This document shows, in pieces, positions 8,211 through 18,049 of a stretch of 64,000 nt of DNA. A program made the translations under genes and the position numbers. A model generated the notes under the pieces. The model was not told where the DNA came from and ran no database searches. It saw only the letters and a list, made by a program, of their open reading frames with translations. This stretch comes from Paraburkholderia fungorum (lineage in GTDB: Bacteria > Pseudomonadota > Gammaproteobacteria > Burkholderiales > Burkholderiaceae): NCBI RefSeq assembly GCF_900099835.1, contig NZ_FNKP01000002.1:496001-560000 (forward strand). The letters run 5' to 3'. Numbering within the stretch: the first letter of the stretch is position 1; the number at the start of each line of letters is the position of its first letter.

Positions 8211-9527
8211 ATGGATAGACGAGCGAACGCTAACGTAATTGCGTTTGTCTACGGCGGTTATTTGATGAGGTACGTCTATCTCATCATCGTGGTGCCGTTT
8301 TACGGAAGAATTCTGGGGGTGGCGGAATACGGTCGGGTGCTGGCGTCAATGTCGCTGATGAACGTGATATGGATGCTGGTTAGTTACGGATTTACTTTTG
8401 TTGGAATGCGCGAGGTGTCGAAAGCGCAATCGGCGGCAGAGTGCAACTCGATCTACTCGTTGCATGTCAGTGCCCGCCTTTTGCTGGGCGTGATGGGTGC
8501 GTGCATTGGTGTCGCGGCCACGATGTTGTCGCCAACGTTGTCGGAGCGGCCCGTGATCGGTTTGCTGGCGACCCTGCTGGGGATCGTTTCCGCGATGAAT
8601 CTCGGCTGGCTGTTTCAGGGGCGTCAACACTTTCGAACCCCCATCATGATCGAGGTGTTCGGATTCGCGTTGAGCCTGGTGCTTGTGCTTAATCTGGTAC
8701 GAGGACCCAACGACGCAGTATGGGTTCTCGCGAGTCTGCTGGTGGCAGGTATTGCGTCGTCGATCATTTCGTACGGTTTGACGACATGGCAGCTAGGGAT
8801 GCCGCGCCTGAAGTTCGACGGTGTTGTTCCTCTGGTAAGAAACTCGACGATGCTGTTCTGCTACTCGTCCGGCTCCGTTGTACTTACTGCGTCGTCGACT
8901 TATTTACTTACGTTGTTATCGACGCCTGCTCAGGTGGGCTACTTCGGTGCCGCGGAACGATTTGCGACGATAGGACTCGCGTTGATGGGCCCCGCTTCGC
9001 AGGTGTTCATTCCCACCATATCGAGGCAGCTTGCACAGGGAGACAAGGAGGGCGCACACGCAACGACGCGTCGGGGCGCCACGTTGTTGATGGGGTACGG
9101 ACTTCTGGTTCTGTGCGGCGCGCTGACATTGTCGCCGTTTGTACTGCCTCTGATTCTGGGCCCGGCATTTGAGCCGAGTGCCCGCGTATTGCAGATCTTT
9201 GCGTGGATGTTTCCACTCGCGGCGTTTAACGAGTTCGTTGCGTTCTATGTTTTTGTACCGAGGAGGAAGGATCGCCTGCTCGCTATAGCAGGTGTCACCT
9301 CGGGACTGGTGAATCTGGCTGCGGCGCTATTTCTCGCGCCTAGATATGGCGCCACGGGCATGGCGTCTGCTCGGGTAGTGGGCGAGGCGACATTGGCCGT
9401 CATTCTGATGGGCACGATGATCCGTCTCCAACTCGTGGGACTCGTGCCAGGAGCCGAGCGGGCATTAGGAATGTTTCGGGTTGCATGCGGCGTGCGGCCT
9501 CAGGCGGGTGCTGCAAAAGACGAATGA
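8211..9527 (+). CDS. Wzx-type polysaccharide flippase (MOP/MATE superfamily)
   Basis: A 438-residue polytopic inner-membrane protein with about 12-14 hydrophobic segments and the N-terminal pattern of O-antigen/EPS translocases (YLMRYVYLIIVVPFYGRILGV). It would flip undecaprenyl-PP-linked repeat units to the periplasm. The frame is open further upstream to 7938, inside the GT2 gene. The ATG at 8211 is preferred because AGGAGG (8200-8205) stands just before it and the family begins at this point. It is the Wzx partner of the Wzy-like polymerase encoded at 11478-12725. Confidence 0.9.
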   Translation: MDRRANANVIAFVYGGYLMRYVYLIIVVPFYGRILGVAEYGRVLASMSLMNVIWMLVSYGFTFVGMREVSKAQSAAECNSIYSLHVSARLLLGVMGACIGVAATMLSPTLSERPVIGLLATLLGIVSAMNLGWLFQGRQHFRTPIMIEVFGFALSLVLVLNLVRGPNDAVWVLASLLVAGIASSIISYGLTTWQLGMPRLKFDGVVPLVRNSTMLFCYSSGSVVLTASSTYLLTLLSTPAQVGYFGAAERFATIGLALMGPASQVFIPTISRQLAQGDKEGAHATTRRGATLLMGYGLLVLCGALTLSPFVLPLILGPAFEPSARVLQIFAWMFPLAAFNEFVAFYVFVPRRKDRLLAIAGVTSGLVNLAAALFLAPRYGATGMASARVVGEATLAVILMGTMIRLQLVGLVPGAERALGMFRVACGVRPQAGAAKDE

Positions 9528-9579
9528 ATCAGAGTGCTGGACGTGCAGGATCCCGGTTGTAATCTCACAGGAGGTCGAA

Positions 9580-10770
9580 GTGAAAGTCGCTATTGTTCAC
9601 GATTGGCTGGTGGTCTCGGGTGGTGCAGAGAAAGTGTTGAAAAATATCATCGAGTGCTTCCCGAAAGCGGACATCTTCTCGATTGTCGATTTTCTGGAGG
9701 ACCGCGACTGTGTCAAAGGAAAGACTGTCAACACATCGTTCATTCAGCGGATGCCATTTGCCCGCCGACGCTATCGTGCCTACCTGCCACTGATGCCGAT
9801 TGCTATCGAGCAGGTCGACCTGTCCGGCTATGACCTGGTTATCTCCAGCTCGCATGCAGTGGCGAAAGGCGTGTTGACCGGGCCGAACCAGGTCCATGTC
9901 AGCTATGTTCATTCGCCGATCCGGTACGCGTGGGACCTGCAGCATCAATATCTGCGGGAATCGAATCTGAGTCGCGGAATAAAGTCGGTGATGGCGCGCG
10001 TGCTGCTTCATTACATTCGAGGATGGGATTCGCGTTCTGCTAACGGCGTCGATCATCTACTCGCAAATTCGCAGTTCATCGCGCGGCGTATCAAGAAGGC
10101 TTATCAGCGTGAAGCAACGGTTATTTATCCGCCTGTCGATCTGGCGAACATGACGATGCGCGCGCAGAAAGAAGACTTCTACGTGACGGCGTCGCGCATG
10201 GTGCCTTACAAGCGTATCGATCTGATCGTTCGTGCCTTTTCGCAGACGCCTGAGCGTCGCCTTGTCGTGATCGGCGACGGTCCCGAGATGAAGAAGATCA
10301 AAGCAGTGGCCGGCGACAACGTGACAATCTTGGGACACCAGCCGTCCGATGTTCTGGTCGACTATCTGCAGCGCGCCCGTGCCTTTATATTTGCGGCTGA
10401 AGAGGACTTTGGGATCTCAGTGGTCGAAGCTCAAGCGTGTGGAACACCGGTGATTGCGTTCGGCAGAGGCGGCGCACTTGAGTCGGTGATTGGCTTACCG
10501 CTCGATCGGCCTACTGGCGTCTTCTTTGGCGAACAGACTCCCGAGTCTTTGCTGGATGCGGTGAGCCGGTTCGAACACAGTTCGCATCTGTTCGACGCGC
10601 GGCAATGCCGAAAAAACGCGGAGCGTTTTTCATCCGAAAACTTCAAGACTGCCTTGGTCAATTTTATCGATTCACGAGTGCCCTACGCGTGCGTCGAACA
10701 GTTTCTTCCTTATCCGGCCAGGGAGGCTTTGCCAGTCGACGAACATCATTTCGCCGACGTCGCGTCATGA
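9580..10770 (+). CDS. Glycosyltransferase family 4
   Basis: A 396-residue GT-B enzyme of EPS repeat-unit synthesis. It opens with MKVAIVHDWLVVSGGAEKVL, the common start of this subfamily, and carries the E-x7-E motif EEDFGISVVEA followed by CGTPVIAFGRGG. The frame is open to 9481, but the GTG at 9580 is preceded by AGGAGG (9569-9574) and fits the family start, so it was chosen. The 3' end overlaps the convergent PAP2 gene by 25 bp. Linkage and donor are unknown; mannose is possible because manC is in the locus. Confidence 0.9.
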   Translation: MKVAIVHDWLVVSGGAEKVLKNIIECFPKADIFSIVDFLEDRDCVKGKTVNTSFIQRMPFARRRYRAYLPLMPIAIEQVDLSGYDLVISSSHAVAKGVLTGPNQVHVSYVHSPIRYAWDLQHQYLRESNLSRGIKSVMARVLLHYIRGWDSRSANGVDHLLANSQFIARRIKKAYQREATVIYPPVDLANMTMRAQKEDFYVTASRMVPYKRIDLIVRAFSQTPERRLVVIGDGPEMKKIKAVAGDNVTILGHQPSDVLVDYLQRARAFIFAAEEDFGISVVEAQACGTPVIAFGRGGALESVIGLPLDRPTGVFFGEQTPESLLDAVSRFEHSSHLFDARQCRKNAERFSSENFKTALVNFIDSRVPYACVEQFLPYPAREALPVDEHHFADVAS

Positions 10771-11381
10771 GACAACACGCGATAGCGAATCCGGCTCAGG
10801 AGGGCAACGACGGACGGAGCGTGATTGCGGATTTCCGGCGAACGCGTTTCGATCAGATACTGAAATGGCGCCTGATGACCATAGGCAAGCGTTGAGACCA
10901 ATAGCAAACTGAGAGTGGACCAGAGCGGCTTGAAACGTTCAAAGTCGACATTGACAGCGGCCCGTAAAAAGTACGCCGCAACGAGGACGCCAAGAAGCCA
11001 GCCGGCAATGACTTCGGGCAGCGAATGCGAGTGATTCAGAAGACGGGAAATTCCGGTAAAGGCTCCAATAACCATACCGGCAATAACGCCTGGAACTGGC
11101 GGCAGACGCCACCATTTCAACTGGAGGGTAATGGCCACCATCCAGACGGAAGTCGACAGCATGGCGTGTCCGCTAATGACGCGAAAATCAAATGCCGGGA
11201 GGGAGACACCCCAGCCCGCGTAGACAATTTTGGTCGCGCCCACGATGGCAACGCCAACAGCAAGTACTCCGGTTAGCCTGAGCGCCAAGCGAACATCGAC
11301 GAATGCAATCCAGCCAACGCATAGAGCGGCCACGGGTAAAGTCACGGCGCCGTCGCCGATGTTGGTAAATACGGTCCACAT
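10746..11381 (-). CDS. PAP2-family membrane phosphatase
   Basis: A 211-residue membrane protein with about five hydrophobic segments. The PAP2 catalytic motifs are visible as SGH (ISGHAMLS) and SRLLNHSHSLPEVIAG, the family's SRxxxxxHxxxEvxxG pattern. The first motif (KxxxxxxRP) is degenerate (KIVYAGWGV), so activity needs checking. In an EPS locus the likely job is recycling undecaprenyl pyrophosphate or dephosphorylating a lipid carrier. GGGGAA precedes the ATG. It lies 96 bp downstream of the wzy-like gene on the same strand, probably one unit, and converges on the GT4 gene with a 25 bp overlap. Confidence 0.85.
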   Translation of the reverse strand: MWTVFTNIGDGAVTLPVAALCVGWIAFVDVRLALRLTGVLAVGVAIVGATKIVYAGWGVSLPAFDFRVISGHAMLSTSVWMVAITLQLKWWRLPPVPGVIAGMVIGAFTGISRLLNHSHSLPEVIAGWLLGVLVAAYFLRAAVNVDFERFKPLWSTLSLLLVSTLAYGHQAPFQYLIETRSPEIRNHAPSVVALLSRIRYRVLSHDATSAK

Positions 11382-11477
11382 GGAATTTCCCCGTTTTTTT
11401 CATTGACCGCCGCCATCGCGCGCGCGAATGCAGAAGCTATTCTGCGATGAACCGGCGCGATCGCGCCGATTTCCAAA

Positions 11478-12725
11478 TCAGGACATTACTCGATCGACGG
11501 CTTTGGATTGTGGCCGCTCGAACACAACGGGAACGACCGCGCGCGATGCGAGCAAAAGGGAAATGACAAGCGAAAGAATCAGTACATTAGACGGCGAGAC
11601 CAGACGGTGTTCGGTTGCGGCCATCACCAGCAGGCACACGGAAGAGATCTCGACAAACCTGAAAGCGGCGAAGTTCTGTCCGCCGCCCATTAGCGCGGAT
11701 GCTGCTGCGCCGTGCCTGCTCCAGTCGATCAATTTCCAGAAGAAGCTCAACATCAAGGCGAGCCCGACCACGCCGAGTTCTGCAAGGATGTTCAGGTAGG
11801 AGTTATGGGCGTGGGAGTCGCTGTGTTCGATGACCACGTCGGACGGCACGCCAAATAGATGGAAATACGACGTTACGTTGCCGATGTGATCGTCGAATGA
11901 GCCGAATCCAAGGCCTACGATCGGACTCTGCTCGAAATATGCGAGCGCCCTCGGCCACAACCATTCGTAGCGAATGTTCAGATTGGCGACTTTTTCGTCC
12001 TGATTGTGGATCGAGAAGGTATAGCCCATGTAGTCGACGGTTGAATTGGTATGGTAAATCGCCATCGCAATCGAGCCCGCGATGATGGCTGCTATCAGCG
12101 TCGCCAGCATCCAGCTCTTACGCCCGAAATAAAGGTAAGGCAGGGTCACCAGCGCGCCGAGTAGCGAGCCTCTGCTGTAGGTGGAAAAAAGCATCAGCCC
12201 GCAAGCCACGATCATGCCGAGAATCAGCTTGCTGCGTTTTTGCAGGTAGCACGCGATACCCAGGCAGAACAACATCGCGAAGAAGCCGCCGGCAGCATTG
12301 CGCGCGATGAAGTAGCTGCCGAAGCTGTCTCCGGGGTGCGTAAAAATGCTCAGTAAGCCATTTTCAACGATGTAGTAAGCGTAGAGCGGCAGGTTGACGA
12401 TGACCGCGAACAGGAAAAACGTGCGTAGAACTTTATTCAGGTCCCAGCGGTGTACGTACAGACATCCGGCAAAAATAGGCGCATAGGAAATAAAAAAATT
12501 GCCATCGCGCCGGTAGAAATCGAATTCGGCAAAAGAACGCGGATCGTAAAGCAGCGTGGAAACAATGACCACCAACGTGAACGCGGTAAGAGGCGTGATA
12601 AATGCGGGGTAACTTCTTCCGAAAAAGCGCCACGAACACAGCACGATCGGAACAAATCCCACCGCGCTTACGGGGACCAGATTGGTAACCGTCAGGAATA
12701 ATGCAAGTAGCGATATGTAAGCCAT
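11478..12725 (-). CDS. Wzy-like polymerase / O-antigen ligase family protein
   Basis: A 415-residue integral membrane protein with about ten hydrophobic helices and a large periplasmic loop, matching the Wzy_C/O-antigen ligase fold. The region GLGFGSFDDH through HSHAHNSYLNILAELGVVGL is the conserved loop (G-xG-x..., H-N-x-y/f-L-x) of these polymerases. It would polymerise flipped repeat units in the periplasm. GGAG precedes the ATG. It is transcribed opposite to the other EPS genes, with PAP2 downstream, and diverges from manC across 665 bp. Confidence 0.88.
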   Translation of the reverse strand: MAYISLLALFLTVTNLVPVSAVGFVPIVLCSWRFFGRSYPAFITPLTAFTLVVIVSTLLYDPRSFAEFDFYRRDGNFFISYAPIFAGCLYVHRWDLNKVLRTFFLFAVIVNLPLYAYYIVENGLLSIFTHPGDSFGSYFIARNAAGGFFAMLFCLGIACYLQKRSKLILGMIVACGLMLFSTYSRGSLLGALVTLPYLYFGRKSWMLATLIAAIIAGSIAMAIYHTNSTVDYMGYTFSIHNQDEKVANLNIRYEWLWPRALAYFEQSPIVGLGFGSFDDHIGNVTSYFHLFGVPSDVVIEHSDSHAHNSYLNILAELGVVGLALMLSFFWKLIDWSRHGAAASALMGGGQNFAAFRFVEISSVCLLVMAATEHRLVSPSNVLILSLVISLLLASRAVVPVVFERPQSKAVDRVMS

Positions 12726-13390
12726 TGCAACTCCGAAAATACGAATGGCGAACAGTTTTTTAAGACCTGTTCATGACATCGTATCGACATGGAGCCGGGA
12801 ACAAAAGGCCGGCATGAACCGACAGTGGACCATGTCGGCGTTTGATTGAACGACTTCGAAACTAAGTGTGTAAAGCCGGGATCAGCGAGTGTACGCATGA
12901 AGCGTTCATGAACGGTACCACGGGACGTATTTGATTTCCAACCTCACGCGCTTTTCAACGTGGAGAAACGTGAGCTTGATGTTGGCTGATCGAAGTGCTT
13001 AAAAAAACACCTTCCACGAGCAGAGCCAAAACCTCAACTGTTCGCGCCATCCATGCTGTGGTGCAACGTAATCTGACTAAGATGATTTCACCGGGTACTG
13101 CTCCCGTGGCACCAGTTGTACGGCAACGCGGCGACAGGTTTATCGCTGAATGCCATGCTACTGCGATCGGGCCACAACGGTATCCATGCTTTCCGGCACA
13201 GCCGGTTTAGCGGCCAAACGTTAGCTCGCAGTGCCGCCGCTAACCACACGGCTTGCCTTGTCCGCCTGTCGAAGGCGTCCTTTTTAAAAAATCACATGAG
13301 ACAAGCTGGACGCGAGTCGCGTCGCAACGCTTAATGCGTTGACGTCGCGATGGTCGTCTAAGAATGATCTCGAACGTAAAGGAGCTTTAA
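12726..13390. other. Divergent promoter region between wzy-like gene and manC
   Basis: 665 bp with no convincing gene. It must hold promoters for both flanking transcription units. A small hairpin (CAACGC 13324-13329 with GCGTTG 13335-13340) lies about 50 bp before manC. No clear -35/-10 pair or repeated operator was recognised. Confidence 0.5.
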
Positions 13391-14905
13391 ATGCGCAAGG
13401 TGAACGCAGTTGCAGGCGAAACAGATATCGACGCTATCGAACAGGCCTTTGCCGATTATCCACCGCTCGTGCAGGTGATTCTCGCCGGCGGCTCTGGAAC
13501 CCGCCTGTGGCCCGTATCGCGCGAGCAGTTTCCAAAGCAGCTGATCGATGTGGTAGGCGATAAGACCTTATTGCAAGCCACCATGGGACGCATGGCGGGT
13601 TTCAGCAGTTCGTGGGACATCGCGGCGGACCCGGTCATCGTGTGCGGCGCAGAGCATTACTTCGCGACTTACGAACAGGCGCGAGAAATTGGCGTGAATG
13701 CGCGGATCGTGGTCGAACCGGCCCGCCGTGATACCGCACCGGCGCTCACACTCGCTGCACTAGCCGCATGCGCTGACGGACAGGATGCCATTCTGGTCAC
13801 GATGCCTGCGGACCATGCCATTGCCAATCTCGATGCGCTTCATCAGGCCATCGAGATCGCCGCGCGCCACGCGCAAGCGGGATCGATTGCGACGCTCGGT
13901 GTTCCGCCCGATCGCGCGGATACGGGATTCGGGTACATCCGTCTAGGCAGCGAATTGCAGGACGGCGCACGTCGTATTGAACGGTTCGTCGAGAAGCCGG
14001 CAGCGGAACTCGCCGCACAGTATGTCGAATCCGGTAATTACTGGTGGAATAGCGGGATGTTCGTGGTTCGGTCGTCGGTGTGGCTGGCTGTTATCGAGCG
14101 TTTCCAGCCCGATATACACGCCGCTTGCGTCGCAGCCTATCGAGGTGCAAAAAAAGCAGACGAATGCATTATTCCCGATGCCAATGAATTTCTGCGCTCG
14201 CCATCGGACTCGATCGACTACGCGGTCATGGAGCACCTCGGCAAAGCAGATTCGCCATTCAGCGGGATTGTCGTGCCGCTCGAAGCGGGCTGGTCGGACC
14301 TCGGCTCGTGGGACGCAGTGTGGCAAGCCATGGAGAAGGACGAATTCGGTAATGCGTCGAATGGACGTGTGTTGTTCGAAGGTGCCACGGCGACTTATGC
14401 GCGCTCGCAGGGCGGCCGGTTGCTCGCCTGTGTAGGCACGGACAACCTGATCGTGATCGAGACCGACGACGCCGTGCTGGTCGCGGACCGCTCACACGTG
14501 CAGGACATCAAGGGACTGGTGACGCGCATCAAGCGGGAGAAGTCTCCCGAGGCCGATGCGCACAGGAAGGTCCGTCGCCCGTGGGGTTTTTACGATTCGA
14601 TCGATCACGGAGACCGGTTTCAGGTCAAGCGGATCGTCGTGATGCCAGGCGCGCGCCTGTCACTGCAAATGCACCATCACCGCGCGGAGCACTGGGTCGT
14701 CGTGAGCGGAACGGCGCTCGTCACGCGGGGAGAGGAGCAGTTTCTACTAGGCGAGAACGAGTCGACTTATATTCCGCTCGGCATACGTCATCGTCTGGAA
14801 AACCCGGGACGTGTACCACTTCAGATTATCGAGGTGCAGTCGGGGACCTATCTTGGCGAGGACGATATCGTGAGATTCGACGACAAGTACGGCCGGTGCG
14901 GCTAA
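13391..14905 (+). CDS. manC: Mannose-1-phosphate guanylyltransferase / mannose-6-phosphate isomerase
   Basis: A 504-residue bifunctional type II PMI/GMP that makes GDP-mannose for EPS synthesis. The guanylyltransferase domain carries the pyrophosphorylase signature LAGGSGTRLWPVSR (about residue 31), then MPADHAI and FVEKP. The C-terminal cupin isomerase domain has RPWGFYDSI, the metal-site pattern QMHHHRAEHW and IPLGIRHRLENPG. GGAG stands before the ATG. The length matches the family. It starts a + strand unit with the initiating transferase 40 bp downstream. GDP-mannose may also feed GDP-rhamnose or GDP-fucose, whose genes are not in view. Confidence 0.95.
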   Translation: MRKVNAVAGETDIDAIEQAFADYPPLVQVILAGGSGTRLWPVSREQFPKQLIDVVGDKTLLQATMGRMAGFSSSWDIAADPVIVCGAEHYFATYEQAREIGVNARIVVEPARRDTAPALTLAALAACADGQDAILVTMPADHAIANLDALHQAIEIAARHAQAGSIATLGVPPDRADTGFGYIRLGSELQDGARRIERFVEKPAAELAAQYVESGNYWWNSGMFVVRSSVWLAVIERFQPDIHAACVAAYRGAKKADECIIPDANEFLRSPSDSIDYAVMEHLGKADSPFSGIVVPLEAGWSDLGSWDAVWQAMEKDEFGNASNGRVLFEGATATYARSQGGRLLACVGTDNLIVIETDDAVLVADRSHVQDIKGLVTRIKREKSPEADAHRKVRRPWGFYDSIDHGDRFQVKRIVVMPGARLSLQMHHHRAEHWVVVSGTALVTRGEEQFLLGENESTYIPLGIRHRLENPGRVPLQIIEVQSGTYLGEDDIVRFDDKYGRCG

Positions 14906-14945
14906 GTCAGTTGTGTTGAACGGGGCGTGCTCTTAGGGGGCTGCA

Positions 14946-16328
14946 ATGCGATTGATCACGGGTCTGATGGCGAGATTGTTCGACGTGGCGATGATACTGA
15001 CGGGTGCATTCATTGCCTCGCAGATCCGCTTCGACGGCGGCTCGCAGCGAAGTTTCTATCTTGCGTTCGTGGCGTTTTCAGCGGCGCTCTCGCTGGCGGT
15101 TTTTCCAGCATTGGGTGTGTACGAGTCATGGCGCGGCCGCTCGAAACGTGCTCTTTGCGGACATGTCGCACTTGGCTGGCTGGTGGTGCAGGCCTGTGCA
15201 ATGGCGTTGATGTTCTCATTGCACCGGATCGATTTCGTTTCACGCTTATGGTTCGCGTATTGGACCGGCATGTCGGGCGCTGCGATGATGGCGGGGCGGC
15301 TGGTTACGCACATTCTGCTAGGCCGGGTGCGCAATGCCGGTTTGAACCTGCAACAGGTTGCGGTTGCGGCATGCGGAGATCATTGCGATGAAATCATTAG
15401 AAAAATGGAGATGTCGCCGGCCGCCGGCTTTCGCGCCAATGCACTCTATAACGTTCGTCCCAGCATTCCCGCTGCAACTACAGCGCCGGTGCGGATGTTC
15501 GACGAGCACGCCGCGTTTGTGAAGTACGTCAGGGAACAGGGCATAGGAGAAGTGTGGCTCGCATTACCGCTTACTGAAGAACGAACCATACTCAGGTTAG
15601 TCGATGAATTTCGTAATGATCTGATCAATATCCGTTTCATGCCCGACGTTCGCACGCTGGCGCTTTTCGAGGGCAGTATTACGGATCTGCTGGGTGTGCC
15701 GGCAATCAATCTGGCGGCTTCGCCATTGCCGCCTAATGCAATGGTTCAGAAAGAAATGTTCGACCGCCTGTTTGCAGCGGTTGCGATCGTCGCCATATCG
15801 CCGATATTGCTGGCCTGTGCGATCGCCGTGAAACTCAGCTCGCCTGGCCCGGTGTTCTTCAGGCAGCGCCGTAAAGGTGCCGATGGGCGCGTGTTCAAAA
15901 TCTACAAGTTCCGCACCATGCGGCTGCACCAGCAAAAGCAGGGCGTACTCGAACAGGCTACCCGTGGCGATCCTCGCATTACGCGAGTGGGGGGATTCCT
16001 GCGCCGTACGAGTCTTGATGAATTGCCGCAGTTCTTCAATGTGCTACGCGGCGATATGTCGGTAGTAGGACCGCGCCCTCATGCGCTCGAACACGACGAC
16101 CTTTATCAGAACATTGTGTCCGGCTATATTCATCGTTATCGCATCAAGCCCGGCATTACCGGATGGGCGCAGATCAACGGCTTTCGCGGCGAGACCGATC
16201 GCATCGAAAAGATGGAAGGCCGGGTGGCGCACGATTTGTACTATTTACGGAACTGGTCGTTCAGACTGGACGTAAAGATCATTTTCGCGACTGTATTCAA
16301 GGGGCTTCATCATCCTAACGCGTACTGA
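14946..16328 (+). CDS. Undecaprenyl-phosphate glucose/hexose-1-P transferase (WcaJ family)
   Basis: A 460-residue polyisoprenyl-phosphate hexose-1-phosphate transferase that starts the EPS repeat unit by loading the first sugar phosphate on undecaprenyl phosphate. The N-terminal half is hydrophobic with about four helices and a CoA-binding-like (Rossmann) cytoplasmic domain. The C-terminal catalytic bacterial sugar transferase domain has [26 protein letters not shown], the [14 protein letters not shown] block and a LYYLRNWS end. GGGGG lies before the ATG. It follows manC by 40 bp, so the two are likely co-transcribed. The product sugar is assumed to be glucose-1-P as in WcaJ/BceB relatives. 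Confidence 0.92.
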   Translation: MRLITGLMARLFDVAMILTGAFIASQIRFDGGSQRSFYLAFVAFSAALSLAVFPALGVYESWRGRSKRALCGHVALGWLVVQACAMALMFSLHRIDFVSRLWFAYWTGMSGAAMMAGRLVTHILLGRVRNAGLNLQQVAVAACGDHCDEIIRKMEMSPAAGFRANALYNVRPSIPAATTAPVRMFDEHAAFVKYVREQGIGEVWLALPLTEERTILRLVDEFRNDLINIRFMPDVRTLALFEGSITDLLGVPAINLAASPLPPNAMVQKEMFDRLFAAVAIVAISPILLACAIAVKLSSPGPVFFRQRRKGADGRVFKIYKFRTMRLHQQKQGVLEQATRGDPRITRVGGFLRRTSLDELPQFFNVLRGDMSVVGPRPHALEHDDLYQNIVSGYIHRYRIKPGITGWAQINGFRGETDRIEKMEGRVAHDLYYLRNWSFRLDVKIIFATVFKGLHHPNAY

Positions 16329-16409
16329 TGCTTAGATCGAGGTCCCAGTAATACGGTACAGGAAGTCGACCAGAGCAAAGATAGCCATAGTCCGGCTAAG
16401 CGAGACACG

Positions 16410-17468
16410 ATGTTATTAGACGTTGACAGTGCAGTGCGGCAGTCGTTGAAGAAGGTGGCGCAGTACAGGTTCCACCAGGATCATGGGGCACAGGCCAGGA
16501 GGGCCTTGCAACTGATCGAGAAACAGTACGGCAGGGCGGACCCGGCCAACCTCAAACTGGCCGATGAGTACGCGCGCGAAGTATTCGGCGACGGCGTCTA
16601 CGCGCCCTGGCTCCGGGTGTATGCCGCGTTCAGCGGCACCTTCAAGGAAGGCTGGATTCCGGATAACTTTTACGGGAGCGTCGTCGTGCCGCAACTGCAA
16701 GGAGGGTACGGCAAGATTTCCCATTTAAAGCCTATCGCGCGGCTAATATTCGACGGCGGCGAGTTTCCCGACGTAGCCTATTTCGCCAATGGCCTGTTTT
16801 TCACGGGGCAAAGCGTGGTGATTCCCGAGCAGGAAGTGAAAAGTGTGGTGTTCCGGGAAGTAGACAGAGTGGTGTTCAAGCTGGACGGATCAAGGCGCGG
16901 CAGTGGCGTGTTCTTCTTCGACAGAAATAATTTCGATCACGAGATTGTCAAATCGCTGGGTAATGGCGTCATTCAGAAATTCATTATTCAGCACAGTCTG
17001 TTTAATACCTTTGCTTCAAAGTCCGTGGCCACGTTGCGCTTCACGACCGTGGTGGACGATCTCGGCGGTATTTCCATTCGAGCCTGTTTTCTTCGTCTTG
17101 GTAGGGCGCAGGATACGCACGTCCAGACCGATCACGAGATTTGTGTACCGGTCAATCTCGCGAATGGTGAGCTTTGCCGGGAAGGTTATATGAGCGACTG
17201 GGGTCCGACGGAAGTACATCCGGATTCCGGCGTCAGCTTTTCCGGCGTGCGAATTCCGGTCTTCGAACAATGTGTTGCGACCGTGCTCGGTCTGCACAGG
17301 AAGATCCCTTTTGTGCGTTGTGTTGGTTGGGATATAGCAGTTGATGCCGACGAGAAGGTTCAGGTGATGGAGTGGAACGGCGAACACAACGATGTGAAGT
17401 TCAGCGAAGCCACGCAGGGTCCGTGTTTTTCCGGCCTGAATTGGGAGCGGCTGAAAGTTGTCTCCTGA
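16410..17468 (+). CDS. Sugar-transfer-associated ATP-grasp protein
   Basis: A 352-residue soluble protein resembling the ATP-grasp family found in polysaccharide loci (Pfam ATPgrasp_ST). Visible elements are VVFKLDGSRRGSGVFFF, the ATP-binding lysine strand with its glycine-rich loop (~150-170), a RFTTVVDDLGG strand, and the metal-binding end EWNGEHNDVKFSEATQGPCF. ATP-grasp enzymes join a carboxylate to an amine or thiol through an acyl-phosphate. In an EPS locus that suggests adding an amino acid or peptide to the polymer, which is inference. It follows the WcaJ-type gene by 81 bp with a weak ribosome site. Substrates are unknown. Confidence 0.8.
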   Translation: MLLDVDSAVRQSLKKVAQYRFHQDHGAQARRALQLIEKQYGRADPANLKLADEYAREVFGDGVYAPWLRVYAAFSGTFKEGWIPDNFYGSVVVPQLQGGYGKISHLKPIARLIFDGGEFPDVAYFANGLFFTGQSVVIPEQEVKSVVFREVDRVVFKLDGSRRGSGVFFFDRNNFDHEIVKSLGNGVIQKFIIQHSLFNTFASKSVATLRFTTVVDDLGGISIRACFLRLGRAQDTHVQTDHEICVPVNLANGELCREGYMSDWGPTEVHPDSGVSFSGVRIPVFEQCVATVLGLHRKIPFVRCVGWDIAVDADEKVQVMEWNGEHNDVKFSEATQGPCFSGLNWERLKVVS

Positions 17469-17585
17469 GCGTCTGCGAGAAAGAAAGGCGTTACCGGTTG
17501 TCGCCCATTTGAAAGGCGGCGTGCCGATCAGGCGCGCAGGAAACGCGGGTCTGGCATTTATTCAGAACCCTTACGGAGACAGGAC

Positions 17586-17909
17586 GTGAATGAGCGACTA
17601 TGGTGCGTCCATATTGAAGGAGTGAACGACTTCATTGCTACCGATTCCCGTGAATCGGCCGAGCAGGAGGCGTTGGCGATCAATGCGTATATCGACCGGG
17701 CCGAGAAGGGTCCTCGCGCGCCTCTTTTGCGGGCGGTAGTGGTCGAGTGGCCGTTCACAGCATCAGGTCACGCACGCGCGCTCGACGAAGACTGGAAAGA
17801 CCTCCAGCAGATGCCGCACCGGCAGTCGGCTGCGGCTTCGTCAGGGGGCGTGCTGGTGAATATCGCGCGACGTGTGAGAGGGCTGGTGTCGGTTGCGCGC
17901 GGCAAGTAA
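17586..17909 (+). CDS. Small hypothetical protein
   Basis: A 107-residue protein of unknown function with no signal peptide or membrane segment. The N-terminus (WCVHIEGVNDFIATDSRESAE) is acidic and the C-terminus is basic. CGGAGACAGG precedes the ATG. It lies 117 bp after the ATP-grasp gene and may be the last gene of that unit, though no function can be tied to EPS. Codon choice is similar to its neighbours. Confidence 0.6.
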   Translation: MNERLWCVHIEGVNDFIATDSRESAEQEALAINAYIDRAEKGPRAPLLRAVVVEWPFTASGHARALDEDWKDLQQMPHRQSAAASSGGVLVNIARRVRGLVSVARGK

Positions 17910-18049
17910 TGATTGCGTGCCGCTACACATGGCCGGTCATTTTGCCGCGGTTGTAACGCGGTAATTTTGCGCAACAGAACCGTAGCCTGAATGTCGGACT
18001 ATCCCTCTACGATATTGGCATTGTCCTCTATCGATTAACGAGGTGGCCG

